From contig WIDE01000020.1 of the NCBI GenBank assembly GCA_015039315.1, positions 171,936 to 235,935 of the forward strand: a stretch of DNA of 64,000 nucleotides, read 5' to 3'. The notes under the pieces were generated by a model. It was not told the DNA's origin. It saw only the letters and a list, made by a program, of their open reading frames with translations, and ran no database searches. Position numbers and translations under genes: made by a program. This document shows positions 1-12,463 of this stretch, piece by piece. The stretch comes from Clavulina sp. PMI_390 (Eukaryota; Basidiomycota; Agaricomycetes; Cantharellales; Hydnaceae). Position 1 is the first letter of the stretch, and each line of letters begins with the position of its first letter.

Positions 1-2056
1 GGCGCCGTCAAAGTCGTTGCTTACTATACCATCCTGTCCAGGTCGTGGCGTGCGCCGTTACGTTCGGGAACGGCATCCTCTCAGCCGCAGCCTCTGCTTT
101 GCGCGCCCCGAATAATCTGCCTGGGGCTTCCAGCTTCCCGTCCGTCGCACGTTCCACTGCCGCCACGAAACACTACGATGTGCTTATCCTCGGCGGAGGG
201 ATGACTGGCGTCATGGCTGCCCGCACCCTCCATGAAGCAGGAGTTGAGAATTACCTTCTCGTCGAGGCTCGTGACGAGCTAGGCGGTCGCTTAAAGAGTA
301 CTACGATCAATAATACGTACTGGACAACGAGCGGCGCTCAGTTCCCTGGGTCGCAAAATGGGACGTTGACGCTTGAATTGGGAGCTAATTGGGTCGAAGG
401 ACTTCAGTCAAGTGAGTGTTTTCATTTTGTCCGCCTCGAGCTCTACGGACTACCCGCTTCCGTTCCGGCTCACACGTCCACCTTAGACTTGGGCAAGAAC
501 CTGACAAATCCGATCTGGTTGCTTGCTCAGAAACATAATCTTACGACGGCTACGAATGACTGGGAGGACTTAACATTTTACGACCAGAACGGCCTGAACA
601 ATGACACCTTCCCCACTGTGTATGGGCCTTCGGACCTTCTTTTCGTGTTTGGGCTATTGACTGATTCGATATGCCACTTATAGATATGACGAGGGTGGTG
701 ACATCTACTGGGATACAATCGTTAACGCAGGTGAGAGATCATGCTATACAAATGCTCCGTTTAGACTCACCATTTCCCGGCGTAGGTGAACGCATTTTAC
801 AGAAGCGCACGGACGCCACTGGCCGAACAGGCTATATCTTGTCTGGAGCTTCGACACCCTACACACAATACGACAAGGCTGTCGAGTACTACAACTATGA
901 TTGGGAGTATGCTCAAACACCCGATCAATCCAGCTGGATCGCTACCGCGGGGAATTATAACGGTACATTTGATGATTATGTGGGTTTCGGAGAGGATGAC
1001 CAGATGGTAGTGGACCAACGAGGTGCGTAAGCTCTTCCGCCATTCCCATCACGATACTCATTCAGGAGCATCTATTCCAGGGTACAAGCACATCGTTCAC
1101 GCAGAAGCAGCTACATTCCTGAAAACTAGCCAGACGCTCCTCAACGCAACAGTTGCTAATATTTCCTATTCGTCGACTGGGGTGACGGTCTATCTTGCAG
1201 ACGGGACCAAGCTCACGGCAGATCACGCACTAGTCACCTTCTCCGTCGGAGTGCTCCAGAATACGGACGTGGTATTCCAGCCCTCGTTGCCCGCGTGGAA
1301 ATGGGAGGCGATCGCGTCTATGAAGATGGCGACGTACACCAAGATCTTTTTAGTCTTCCCAGAGGTGTTCTGGAGCCCCTCTGAAGTAAGAGACCGGATT
1401 TTTTCGCTTACAATTTAGCATGAATTGACCAGGAACTTTTTTCTCTCCGTAGATGGGACTATACGCAGACCCACACAAGCGTGGCTACTACCCTGTTTGG
1501 CAGAATATGGACCATCAAAAGTTCTTCCCCGGAAGCCATATGTGCGCGCAATTGCTTATCAAAGTAGACTCTCCTTTCATTGATCTTAACCCTTATCTTA
1601 TTCAGATACTTTGTCACCGTAACAGGTGATGAGGCAGAGCGTATCGACACCATGTCGGATGCGGAGGTGCAAGCTGAGATCATGCCTGTTCTCGCGAGCA
1701 TGTACCCTAATACCGCCATACCCACTCCATCCTTGCTCGTCCGTGGCCGCTGGTTCTCCGACCCGCTTGCGCGCGGCTCCTACTCAAACTGGCCCCCATC
1801 GTTTTACCTGGAGCACATGTACAACTTGCGCGCCTCAGTCAAGGATCGCTTACATTTCGCAGGAGAGGCCACGTCGTTGAGCTACTATGGGTATGTCCAT
1901 GCTGCTTATTTCGAGGGCGTTGAGCGGGGTGGGCAGATTGCAGAATGTGTCAAGAGTGGGAAGTGTGGGTCATTCCCAGAGGGAGGCGACTTCTTTGACG
2001 GAAATCTGCGGTACCCTCCAAACAATGCGCTTTACGATCTCGAGAATGCCTCATAA
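1..2056 (+). CDS. Flavin-containing polyamine/amine oxidase, 5' end outside window
   Basis: FAD-dependent amine oxidase, expected to oxidise polyamines such as spermine or spermidine. The first exon carries the dinucleotide-binding motif (VLILGGGMTGVMAARTL, around base 180-230) followed by EARDELGGRL and ELGANWVEG, both typical of the family. The last exon has HFAGEATSLSYYGYVHAAYFEG, the conserved C-terminal FAD-contact region. I place introns at 412-486, 620-683, 731-785, 1023-1065, about 1387-1453 and 1564-1605; splicing these gives one continuous protein. No ATG precedes the flavin motif and the frame stays open to base 1, so the start lies upstream. A splice acceptor at about 37-41 would fit, with a leader-like segment after it. 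The gene converges with the next one (stops 175 bases apart). The exact substrate is inferred from family only. Confidence 0.85.
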
Positions 2057-2230
2057 GAGTACTTTTTGTTCTTATGTACGCCGCGCTTGTCGGCCGGGCC
2101 TAATATATTTAAATAATTTCCAACTGGGCGGTCATGTCCGGTATCGATTGAGGTGTTGAAGAGGGATAGCCACTTTCCATATCCAGGTCTTTACAGGTTC
2201 GAAGTATATCACGTCGAAGGACCGATACTT

Positions 2231-3954
2231 TCACGGCCACACAACATGGGCAAGAGCATTGTTGTAAACTCCGTCGGAATTGTTCTCCGTCCATGACTAT
2301 TGAGAGAGTGTGAGAATTACCAGGGATATTTTCCTCTTGGGATTCCAATACTTACAATGTAGAGTTCCTTCCCTGATGGGCTAACTGTGCTGAGCTCTGG
2401 GTGAGCAACGCAGGAATAGGCGGGGAGCGAGGACGCAGACCCTTCCGCGCCAGTGTAGAACAGCTAAATCATCCCAAAAGCACAGATATTTGATGGTCAG
2501 AGAATAGAGATAAAACATTCCCGTAGTGAACCGTACCGTCGGGGTGGTCCACGGGCCGGTAGGATCTGGAGCAGTCGTAATGTAGAAGTTGGCGCCTGGG
2601 TAAGCGCTCCCTCCGACCCACACGTATGAGCTCCAATAGGTGGAGTAGAAGTAAGTTCCCTGGCCGCCAGCGTAAGCATTGGTGATCCCCAAACCGCTAT
2701 CTGTAAGGCTTGGCTTGGTGGTGGTCCAGGCTAACGGTCAATTAATCGGTCAGGTATCCCGTTGTTCCAGAGACGACCTGCGAGCTTACCACCGTTGACC
2801 CAGTATTCATATTCGCTGAGAGTCTCGATCGCCGTGAAGACACCCGAGCTAAGATCCACTCGTGCAAGAGCCATCTCGCTGCTGGAGGTGGTGCCAAAGA
2901 GATAGGCGTAGTTGCCTTGTACAACGCTGCCATAGGCTCCGTACCCGACGTCATTGGTTCCCCACCAGGCTAAACGATGGAGGTTAAGGCCTTGTCTCTT
3001 TCGCAGAGGTGATATGGCCGTCACATACATTGATAGTCCATTGAAACTGTTGGCAGCAGGGAGCTCTGCCCGCTCACATACCCAAGATGGTATAGACTCT
3101 GTTCCAACCCAGGAACATTTAAGTATGCAACTTGAGACGGAAAAGGGCACAAACATACGTAGTAGGTATCTCCCTCCACAGTGAGGCCGCTAATGTGTTG
3201 TTTGGGAACGAACATATAGCCGTTCACTGAACCGTCGAAGTCATAGGTCACCGCAGGGCCAGTGTTTGGCCATCCAACGTAGCGGGTGCCATCTGAGCAT
3301 AAGCCATAGGTGCCACATTCAGTCGCTGGCGGGATGAACTAAATGTCAATGGCGGATCATCATTATATGTTGGAGATAGTCTCGTACCAGAATCAAAAGG
3401 TAGATATGGCGTGGTGAGTGCAGGGGAAGTTCTAAGAAAGGACAAAAGCATGAGTCGATTCGTAATGCCAACAAATGCTTGACTGACAGATTAAGTGAGG
3501 TACTCCCCGCGGTCCCAGAGAAAGCCCCGGTATTGGCAACAACATCCGTACTGGGAACACCGTTCACAATCGGCTGAGTGCTACACTCAAGTCGGATAAT
3601 TTCAAGTCAGATGAACATGCAAGCAGGCAGCCCGATACCGTTGACATAACTTACTCCCTACAGATCCAAAGCTGCAAGACTGGGCCTTTAGTCGGATATC
3701 TATATGCTCAGAAAGTGAATAAAACTTACGGTCCCAAGAGGCCCAAAGTTTCCTGAGGAGCAGGAGTCACGGGTAATCCCAGGATTCGTAAGGCTGCCGA
3801 CCTTGTGAAGCCAATGTTAGGGTAATCGAGCAAGCAGGCAATAATTCAGGCTCAAACTTACAACCGTCACGCTTGAGGGAGTGGTATTAATCGCGGACAC
3901 TGATGAAGCGAAAGCAACGAGAAGAGCAGACAGTTGTCCGGAGCGGAGACTCAT
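2231..3954 (-). CDS. Secreted DUF4185-like protein
   Basis: Multi-exon gene whose ATG at 3954 opens a clear signal peptide (MSLRSGQLSALLVAFASSVSA), so the product is probably secreted. Exons then encode a beta-rich, Gly/Tyr/Trp-rich chain with motifs such as GTRYVGWPNTGPAVTYDFDG, WWGTNDVGYGAYG, YYSTYW-type strands and ITTAPDPTGPWTTP. The last two exons give PSGKELYI joined to SWTENNSDGVYNNALAHV and a stop at 2231-2233. The pattern of strands with a DPTGPW turn and a final PSGKELY-SWT strand resembles DUF4185 or glycosidase-like beta-propeller proteins. That is recognition from memory and not proof; the enzymatic role is unknown. Splicing in the 3250-3450 region is unresolved. A TATATAA element lies 47 bases upstream of the ATG. 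Confidence 0.6.
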
Positions 3955-4000
3955 TTTGCACGACAGCTAATCCGACTGCTGCGCCCTAGCCACACAGCCC

Positions 4001-4007
4001 TTATATA
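4001..4007 (-). promoter_or_regulatory. TATA box of the secreted protein gene
   Basis: On the minus strand the sequence reads TATATAA, 47 bases before the ATG at 3954 and within a GC-rich background. Position and sequence fit a core promoter of a regulated, secreted-protein gene. Confidence 0.5.
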
Positions 4008-5036
4008 TCCCATCCGTACACTCGCCTAGGGAACGGAGGTTGTTGGAGTGAGTTCGGCGAGTGCAGGGGGCCGAATGATCATCAATGATTATCATTCGTC
4101 ACGCGAGGGGGACGAGTGAATTAGGTTGTGAGTCCCTATACCTCGACTGTCACGTCAACCAATGATTTTCCAGATCATAGATACTAAAATAGCTTTTGGC
4201 GGTCTGTATCGCCACTTCCCTCGTATTACGCCGATCTTGTATGAGGGGTTGTTAAGAGGTTCTGAAACCCAAATTTCATTCCGGAGGGTTATGCGGGGAC
4301 TGATATTACAAGCCCCGGATGTGTGTGATGATGGAGTCTCAACCAGACTCCACCCAGCCGAAGGGTGAGAGTTGGAGAGACAGTCTGTGAGAGAGCTGTT
4401 TAGTGTCAATTTGAGAGCGGTGGAGGAGGGTATTCTAACTAAGACATAAAACATATTATATCGTAGGCATTAATTCGGATTCAGCAGTTACTTGTGGGCG
4501 TTTGCATTGTGGGGGCGGAGATAAAGTAGGAGCTTCTGGCAAACCAATATCGTTTCCCGGCTCAGTCTCGTCTTCCGCACGAGTAGTGTATTCAACCAAT
4601 CAGTGGTCAGCCTCATGGATAATTTGAATGAGGTTGAGCAGGCCCGGAGGTGTTTGATCGTAATTCTACACATCAAGATCGTGAGCCCGATACCCTTCCG
4701 CCGTTGTGGTGGAGTTCTTCGGCCAAGGATACTAGTATTGCCGCCAGGGCCGTAGATCGACCTAGAAGAAAGGAATTAATCGATACATTACAATGCCGAT
4801 ATGTATCTAAGCAATAATTCAATCGATGAGCAGGGCCCGCTGGGACTCTTTGCACGCCACCAAGCGACAAGCACAATGCTTTCCAGTGGGCGTTTATGGT
4901 CATATGGTCTGTCCCACTTGCCTACATCAAAGCACAGAGGCCGTAAAAAGGAGACTGCTTGGGGTCCTTGGATCCGTGCGTTCAGGGAGTCCTGATTCAG
5001 AACAGAGCTGAACATGTCCAACTCCCACGCCACGAC
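4008..5036. other. Intergenic, no supported gene
   Basis: Divergent spacer between the secreted protein (-) and the ataxin-10 homologue (+). Only short unsupported open frames are seen. It presumably holds both promoters. Confidence 0.5.
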
Positions 5037-7273
5037 ATGGATCTTCAACCTTTTCTCGACTATCTCGAAGGCCAAGACATCCAAGGGCGGAGCCTCACTT
5101 CATTTCTAGAAATCCAGGCAGTATCCCTGGCTAAAGGACATACGACTGGAGAAGAGTCTATCGATGCATCAGATTACCGGTTCATTTTTTCTGTCAAGCT
5201 TTAGTGATCCACCCACCGATGAATGAGTTTGACGACCAGGGTGCACGTTGGGGACACGCATGGCATATGGGATGCTCTCAGGTCTCTATGGGAGAAAGTA
5301 GCCGCGACTTTATTTGCTCAGCAGTTGTCTGTGGGGTCGGAAGATGAGCCACTCGCTGTAACGCTTGGTTTGGCTCGATTTGTAAGAAACCTAGTCGCCG
5401 GAAACCCAGAAAACCAATCCAATGCTCTGTTAGTAACTGTTAATACGTCTATGTGACACCCGATTGGCTTATCCTTTCATCTAGTCAAGCAGAAAGTTCG
5501 ATCCGTAAAGTGCTGCATTACTTCACAGCATACAGTCAGAGTTTAACTGAAGCCTGTGAGTACCACTACACAACCTATTATATTCGCAACAAAACGTAGC
5601 TGAAACTAAACCTACTGGCAGCTCGAGCTGTCACCCGGATGCTGACCCAGATGTCGGCAAATATCGTCACTGGCAACGATGCAACGTCCACCCAGTTTTG
5701 GAATTCTGAAATAAGCTCCAGGGAAACGCAGAATGTTCTTATGTACGAAGAATCGGCTGGGATCACCGTCAAAAGCTGATACATATCGTATATTTCTCCC
5801 AGACGTCTTCTCACATTTCCCGACGATGGGACAAAAATGGCGACCGGAATTCTAGTATTGAATATGTTGAAGGGCAGTTACTGGAGAAGGTAATCTAGTA
5901 TCGATCTAGTTACCATATTATGACAGTGGTAAGCTAATGCATTCGGTGTAGCCACCAACTTGCCAGCACGGTAATGGGCCGTCGCATCTTCATCACTATC
6001 CTTGACCAGCTCGCATCTTCTTTTGAGGGCGAAGCTGATCTGGATAACGCTGGCGATGGTTTTTTTGGCGTCGCGTAGGTCAAATGACACCGACAATGAC
6101 TGTTTTCATCAAATAGCCTCGTTTGCTAGGTTTGCAAGCATGCAGATGCTCATTGGACTCTCCCTATCTGCGTCGCTCTATGGATCGATTGCAATGTGAG
6201 TGTTTTGGTTTTTGGTATTACAATTTAACAAGGTCTCGTGCTGACTATTGGTCATTCAGCAAGGACGAGCCTTCAACACCTCAGCAAATCAGCTTTCTGA
6301 AGGTGCTCGACGCCCACTTGCAGTCCCAGTCCTCAATGGAGAATCGAAGCGATGCTGTAGATTTCCTCTTCCTAATACCGGCAATATCTGGCCTCGTTCA
6401 TTATGCGCGTGGTTCCGTGAAAAGAGTGTTACCTGCACAGTCACCAGCTCCCAGTAGTACTGCCTCGCCCGTCTCACCCTCGCCCACAACCAATTCGGAG
6501 AACCAAACGGAAGCATCACCAGCACTACTACACTCCCCAGACCTAAAATTGCCGTCTGTCATGAGTTCAGTGGTGTTGGTATCACAGTGTATATTGAAGC
6601 TCAGCATGAACGAGGTGGATGGTGGGCGCCGTGGGGCTGAGAAGGAGATCGATCCAGTGATTTCCACAGCAATCAAGCAAGGTGTTCTCATTGAGGATAT
6701 TATCCGTTTGTGTTTTTTCCATCAAGATGCGAATAAGCCAACCTGATTTCTCGTTATGATGATAGACTTGCTCCGTTTACTCGATCATCTCCTTCCTCGA
6801 ATCCTCTGGGGAAAAGCCCAACCTTCAGCACACCAGCAGACTGCGAACACGCCGTCCGCACCCGCCACAGGACCTCTAAATTCGCCTCTTGATCCCAGCG
6901 CCGATGATACAACCATGGCGTTCTCATACGTCAAGCGCGATCTCGTGCGGCTCGTAGGGTTGATGACCTACCACGACAAAGCTGTTCAGGATCGTTTGCG
7001 AGCATGCGGTGGGATCCATGCCATTCTTAATCTCTGTGTAGTCGATGAACGAAATCCATGTGAGTGACACAGCTTTCTTATGCTCGACGAGCTGTCTAAG
7101 ATTGACACCAATGATCTCACACAATAGTCATGCGAGAGCATGCCTTATTTGCCCTAAATAATGCACTAGAAGGGAATTCGGAGAATCAAGAAGTTGTGGC
7201 AGAGCTAAAGCCAATGGGTGCATGGGACGCGGATGGGGTACTGAGGGACATCCCTGGGAGCATTCGTCGATAG
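5037..7273 (+). CDS. Ataxin-10 / CTR86 family armadillo-like protein
   Basis: The C-terminal exons match the ataxin-10 domain: VKRDLVRLVGLMTYHDKAVQ, then CGGIHAILNLCVVDERNP joined across an intron (about 7061-7126) to FMREHALFALNNALEGN and SENQEVVAELKPMG. Human ataxin-10 and yeast Ctr86 share this FKRDLVRL...DDNNPFIREWAI pattern. Upstream exons supply helical repeats such as LGLARFVRNLVAGNPENQSNA, QAESSIRKVLHYFTAYSQ, AVTRMLTQMSANIVTGNDA and MATGILVLNMLKGS, as in other family members. A Ser/Pro-rich insert follows the LVHYARGSVKRVLPAQ segment (about 6420-6540). The start at 5037 is the first ATG in the frame of the first convincing exon; 5014 is an out-of-frame alternative. The family is linked to cytokinesis and cell survival in animals and copper response in yeast; the role here is inferred. 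Confidence 0.8.
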
Positions 7274-8312
7274 TTTTGAAGAATGACATCAATATAGTGA
7301 ACTACGCAGGGCTTGGCGGCATTGACCATCCTATTAGAATTCGCTGCATCGATTCTACCGCATACCGGAAACCATTCTATATCCCGCCGCCTAATCCTTT
7401 GCATTACTTGCTAGGTGGCACTTTTGCTAGAGGTAAACTACAAGTAGAGTACAACGTCGCGAACTTGCGCGGAAAAATGATGTATTAATGTTGACATCCA
7501 ACAGGTTTATGGGTGAGTGCCTCCTGAATTCGTTGCGACTGGTTAGAGCCATGTGGTGTTAGATTGACTTAAAGTCCAATTCGCCACAAGAATGCAACCG
7601 CTAGGAACCGGGTAAATACCCCTTTATAATCAATACCTCCATCTTCCTTATTGGGAAATGCTGCATCACTGGTTGATGGAATGTTGATGATAAGCTATTG
7701 TTCTCATCTTTTCTTTAGTTGGCTTCAAACCAAGTTCACTTCTCACCTATATTTAGGTTTAGTGATCAATCACAGCGTCCACTAAGTTATTGATCCTCTC
7801 CTGCATCAAGTCCTGAGTCTCTTGTGTCCACTTACGAAGACTGACCAATCGTGGCTGTAGTTGCTGCTCTTGAATATCCCTTATCTCAGAATTCTCCCGT
7901 CACACGTAATTGATTCCGATTCATCCTGAATCGGGATCGGAATCGGTTTCCTGCGGCAGGGGCGCCCTCATCTGCACTTCCAGCGGAACTCGCTTCAATG
8001 ATTTAAAAAATCTTGTACCAGGCCTTGTGCTAAATTACCCAAAAAGCAGCTGCGTGACCAACCTAACAAGTCTAAAGCTTGATTAACATGCGAAAACGGT
8101 CCTAATCAATTGCACTGCGTTTCTATCGGTCTTCTCATTTGGCCTCGTGAAAACATTGTGAGAATTGCTCATACCCCATTAACAGTAGATTAGCTGCTTG
8201 AAGAACGGACTTCAAAAAAAAGCTTTTGCGCTAGCGAACCGCGCTAATAGCGTAGGAGTGTGTCTACTCATGAGCATTCGATACTCATTGGTGTCCAGGT
8301 TTCTTACAGTGC
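7274..8312. other. Intergenic, convergent spacer
   Basis: About 1 kb between two genes that end towards each other. No convincing coding, RNA gene or transposon signature seen. Confidence 0.5.
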
Positions 8313-10251
8313 CTAAAATTTTGACCGACCCCAAAGTCGTTTTGCGATACGTCGCAGGGATAGGCCGGTGCTCCTAGATGTGAGTGGGGGTGACTTTGAG
8401 GACGAAGGAAGGTTTGGCAGGGTCGCCGGGATAGACTGAGGGTTGGAGGCGCTCGCAATCGTTGGGTCTAATGCAACTGTATCGTTGATTCCTCGTCGCT
8501 CAGGGGTGGGTGGCCGGGGAGCGCGATCCTTAGCGCTAACATGGCCTGACTTGGAGTGGGGTGCAGGACTATTGCGACCAGAAGGAGCGATGAGGGGATT
8601 ATGGTGAGGGTACAGGGGCCGGAGACGGGTATTCACTCGTTCTCGGATGTGAGGAGCCAGCTCAGTATGCTGGGCTTTGCCTTGCTCGTAATATCCTTGG
8701 TTAAGAATCCCAATATGCTGCTGTAGGAAAGAGCTATAGCGGGCAAAAAAAACAGGGTTAACTGTGCATCCGTTATGCGTTATGCTGCACACATACCAGA
8801 AGAACCAGCAGTTATCCTATAGAGAGATTGAAGATGAGCGAAATTCACAAATAATTATGAAATCAGCCACTTACTGGCCAGACATGATAAGATGGAACCT
8901 CTTCACCGATAATACGAAGGAACCTCTCGAGCTGCAGAAGAGTGGGCGGAACTCTGAAGAGCTGTAGATTCTCTCGCAGAGTTTTGGGGCCACCAAGGAG
9001 CTTATCTTTATGTGCTACGAGCCGGGCCTGTTGCAGCCGCAATGGAGTTGGCTTCAGCGAGGATACTTCAGGATTCGAATGATATAGTGTACTCGCCACA
9101 CCACCGGCAACGCTCTTTCCCGAGGTCGCAAGAAAATTCAGAGTAGAGATGTACAGCTCCCTCTTCCATTCTAGTCGCAGCCATATGTCCCTCTTGTTCG
9201 TGCGTTGGAGCTCTATGATCACAAAGCGATGTGTGAAGCCGCCCATCTTCTCACCATAAGTCTCGATGGACTTGATGGTGCCATTTTGCAGTGACTGATG
9301 GTCGGCGATGAAGTCACACAGTTCTATGAGCCCCAAAGAAAAGGTGCCGTTCCGTACGACAGTGTGCACGGATGGGGTAGGAAGTTCGATGGAGATTTCC
9401 GATCTAGGGCGAGACTGACGACCACCGCGGGATCGAGAAGAGATAGCATCATTCTCATCGGTTTCAAGAAATGCTTGCTAGAAACTGTCGTCAGAACACC
9501 AAGGAAGTACAAGCTCCTGCTTCCGACTGACCATGATACTGAGATTGTCCTCCTGATTAGCATAGTACCTGAAAGAAGATCGACTCGATTGAACAGATTC
9601 GAATGAATCCTGGCTCTCATTTGCATGGAAGCGAAACCGACGTGTTCCAGGCAATGAGACGTCGGAGACCGTTGTAACGCGCTGGTCATCATCATCCTCA
9701 GAGTTGTCCTAACGTACATAAACATTGACATGGCGGTAAGATCACAATCAGCTTACAGCTTACCTCGTTCCTGTGTCTCGCGAAGGACATGCGAACACGA
9801 AGGTCAGCGCGCTGCGCGGTTGTATATGGAGGCACTAATAGGAAGGTAAGTCAATCTATCTAATTTAAATCATTCTACGGGCTTGTGGTCTCACAGGCAG
9901 AGAAGGCGGCGGGAGCTGCTAGGCTGGCTTGGCTACCTTTGGCGCTCCTAGAAGGGCTGCTAGGCCGAGAGCGGCGGAGAGAACGCGAGGAGGCACTGTA
10001 ATGAGCCATTTGTCTCGACAGCTGATCGGACTCGGCCCCAAGTGGCGAAAATTGTGCCGTGGTGTTATAGGCACCGTCAGGAGGTTCCTCGATAGCCTCG
10101 AGCGATGTAGCCCTCTTGGGTCCGGGAGCTACTTTCGCGTCCACCTCCAGGACAGGTGATACCTCCTAGATCAACCTCAATCAGTTGGGCACACCCTCCA
10201 TAGTGTACAAATGAAAAGGCTTGCTTCAGCGTCCTGCGCCGTGAAGGACAT
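8313..10251 (-). CDS. Uncharacterised lineage-specific protein, copy A
   Basis: I do not recognise a named family. Exons in order encode a Ser/Arg/Pro-rich N-terminal region (10144-9900), a short exon with RADLRVRMSFARHR (about 9830-9760), an acidic segment (about 9715-9560), then a well-conserved core: SLGLIELCDFIADHQSL, GEKMGGFTHRFVIIELQR, DIWLRLEWKRELYISTLNFL, ENLQLFRVPPTLLQLERFLR and SYHVWP. The last exon carries SFLQQHIGILNQGYYEQGKA, RPLYPHH and a disordered Pro/Ser tail ending in a basic segment RRIAKRLWGRSKF. A close copy lies inverted at 33.5-35.5 kb. The core alternates hydrophobic and charged residues as in a folded domain; there is no membrane segment. The start is uncertain: the ATG at 10251 is only 42 bases from the kinase stop and its phase does not join cleanly to the exon at about 10165. 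Confidence 0.7.
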
Positions 10252-10292
10252 AGCTTGCAGTTTTGTATTCTCTCGTGAAGTCTCAGTAGGTC

Positions 10293-12118
10293 CTACTCGA
10301 TGGAAAGAGGTAAATTAATTATGATACCACAGAGGACAGGGGCTGGTGGCGCACGTTGCACAGACGTCGATAGGGGAGGGTTTATCCTCTCGGGCTGGCC
10401 GGAAATCATGGGTGCTACATGGGACAGAGAAGCGGTGAGAGGGGCATGGGGGCCGGCTTCCAGGGGTTTGACGATTTCATCTATAGGACGAGACTCGGTA
10501 CCAAGGTATGAGTGAGGGGATAGAATAGGAACGGCTGGGGTCAGGATTGTTTGCTGAGAGCCGGCGAGTTCTTCATCCCCTTCAGTAGAAAGTAAGGCGG
10601 AAGGGGTCGCTGTGTAAGGTTCAACGTTGAATGCATATCTTAACTGAGCAAAGACACCGGAGCTGGAAGGTCGAGCATCTGGCTCTTGGGCCCACATTTC
10701 ACATATTAAGCCCCAGAGAAGCCGTTTTGGCTTCGGATCCAGGGATACACCATCACTGGGCATTTCAGGTCGCCGCCCTTTTCTGATGTAAGAGGCGGCT
10801 TTCACCTCCTTATGACACTGAGAGAACGGTTGCTGACCGCTCCAAGTGTTAAGGAATGTCATTGCAAGTGAGAAGATGTCACTGGAAGGGCTCGTCCGGA
10901 AGCTTTTTGTTAGCCCTCCGGACAGCTCTGGAGCTAGAAATCGAAGTCTCCCAGCTTCTTGTATAATCGTTCGCGTTCGCGTGACCTCATGACGGATGCG
11001 GCTAAGCCCAAAGTCACAGAGTATTGGGTTGCCTGCAGAGTCAATGAGGACATTCCCCTGGATGGATTAATTGATCAGAGGGGACTCATCTGACTAAGAT
11101 GGATAGATACATACAGGGTGAAGGTCGCCGTGTATGACAGGGGGACATCGAGAGTGCAGATGAACTACTCCACTACTGATACCAAAAAGCTTGATGATGT
11201 GGTCATCCATTAATCATGCAGCGCAAAACAGGGGTAGGAGGCCATGATAGCTTACTATACATTTGAATGCATCTGGCTCAATAGGTGATTTGGCTATGAG
11301 CTCCTCAAGGGAGCCACCCTCCATGAGTGGCAGAACCGTAAGAGGAGGAGACCCCACTTCTTCGTAATAGATACCTAGGAATGGGAGAATATTTGGATGT
11401 GTCAATTGCGAGTGAGTGATGGCCTCGCGGTGCAATAGCTGTGTATATTTTCAGTCATCAAGTCGGATAGGCTGGTTTAGTACGCACCCGAGTTACTCTT
11501 TGGCCTGCAGGTGACTCCCACTGCCATGAAGGCATAACGACCTCTCGGACAGCCACAGGAAGAGTGGAGTCCAACCTTCCACTATAAACAGTAGCCTCGC
11601 CTCCACGTCCAATAACGTTCTTTCTGTCAAATAGGACACTGTGCTTGAGGATAAAAGATGAGGGGAGGGTGAGAAAGTGAGAGCAGAGGTCCTGAAGGAG
11701 CTTTAACGCTTCTGTATATGTCGGGGAGTCCCTGAGCTCCCCTTGAATGCCCTGAGGTCCATTAATACAATTAGACGCAGAGAGAAACCAGCTTGGATTG
11801 ATACACGTGTATTGCACGTACAGCATTGATCTGGGTGAGCAAATCCGAAACTTCTTGAGGGGACATGATTTCTAAATCACCAATACCGAAGCTTTTAGCG
11901 ATCGAGGGGGGCATGGAGGGCAGCTTGTTCTTGTGGCCAGAAGAGCTATCGCTGTCTGTTTCCGAGTCGTAGGAGACTGCGGGGCCTTCTAGTGTTGTGG
12001 AGCCCACCAAGTCAGCTTCCTTCAGAGCCAATGGGACCTGAGGTGCCATAGAACTCTCATTCATCGTCTCATATGACTTGTGTGCTGTGATGGACGCTAG
12101 TTGCCTAGATGGTGGCAT
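10293..12118 (-). CDS. TKL-like protein kinase with altered catalytic residues
   Basis: Starts at ATG 12118 with an acidic Ser-rich N-terminus. The kinase domain shows a glycine loop (IGRGGEATVYSG), then VAVREVV where the family has VAxK, so the ATP-anchoring lysine is arginine. The helix-C region is HREAITHSQLTHPNILPFLG and the hinge LPLMEGGSLEELI. The catalytic loop reads VIHGDLHP joined across an intron to GNVLIDSAGNPILCDFGLSR; Asp and Asn are kept but the usual Arg is Gly and Lys is His. RFLAPEL and SDIFSLAMTFLNTW complete the C-lobe. HGDL is common in basidiomycete TKL kinases, so HGDL alone is not inactivating; the missing Lys is more telling. A roughly 140-residue disordered tail follows, part of which is also present at 33.2 kb. 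The next gene starts very close on the same strand. Confidence 0.8.
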
Positions 12119-12463
12119 ATATTTACCGGAATCACGGTGATGATTAGGATCAGAATTGAGTATGCGTCATTTCTGGCTTGGCCAGAAAGAGATACAGAAA
12201 GCGCACAGTTTGGTATTAAAAAAAAAGGCGAGGAATTAAATGGAGACGATGGATCCTTGGTAGATGGGGGCAGGTGAACTCAAACGGGGAGCCGCACGTG
12301 CCTTCCCTATATGTCTGCACGCCTGCTGCTCTCGCGTCCATCGAGGTGGTCGGCTCACCAGCTTCCTGCGTGGATACAGATGATCACTAGTACTATAGTT
12401 TCCTCAAAACACTTGCATACGATACAGTACATTTTCTGGACCAGAGTAATAATGGAAGCGAGC

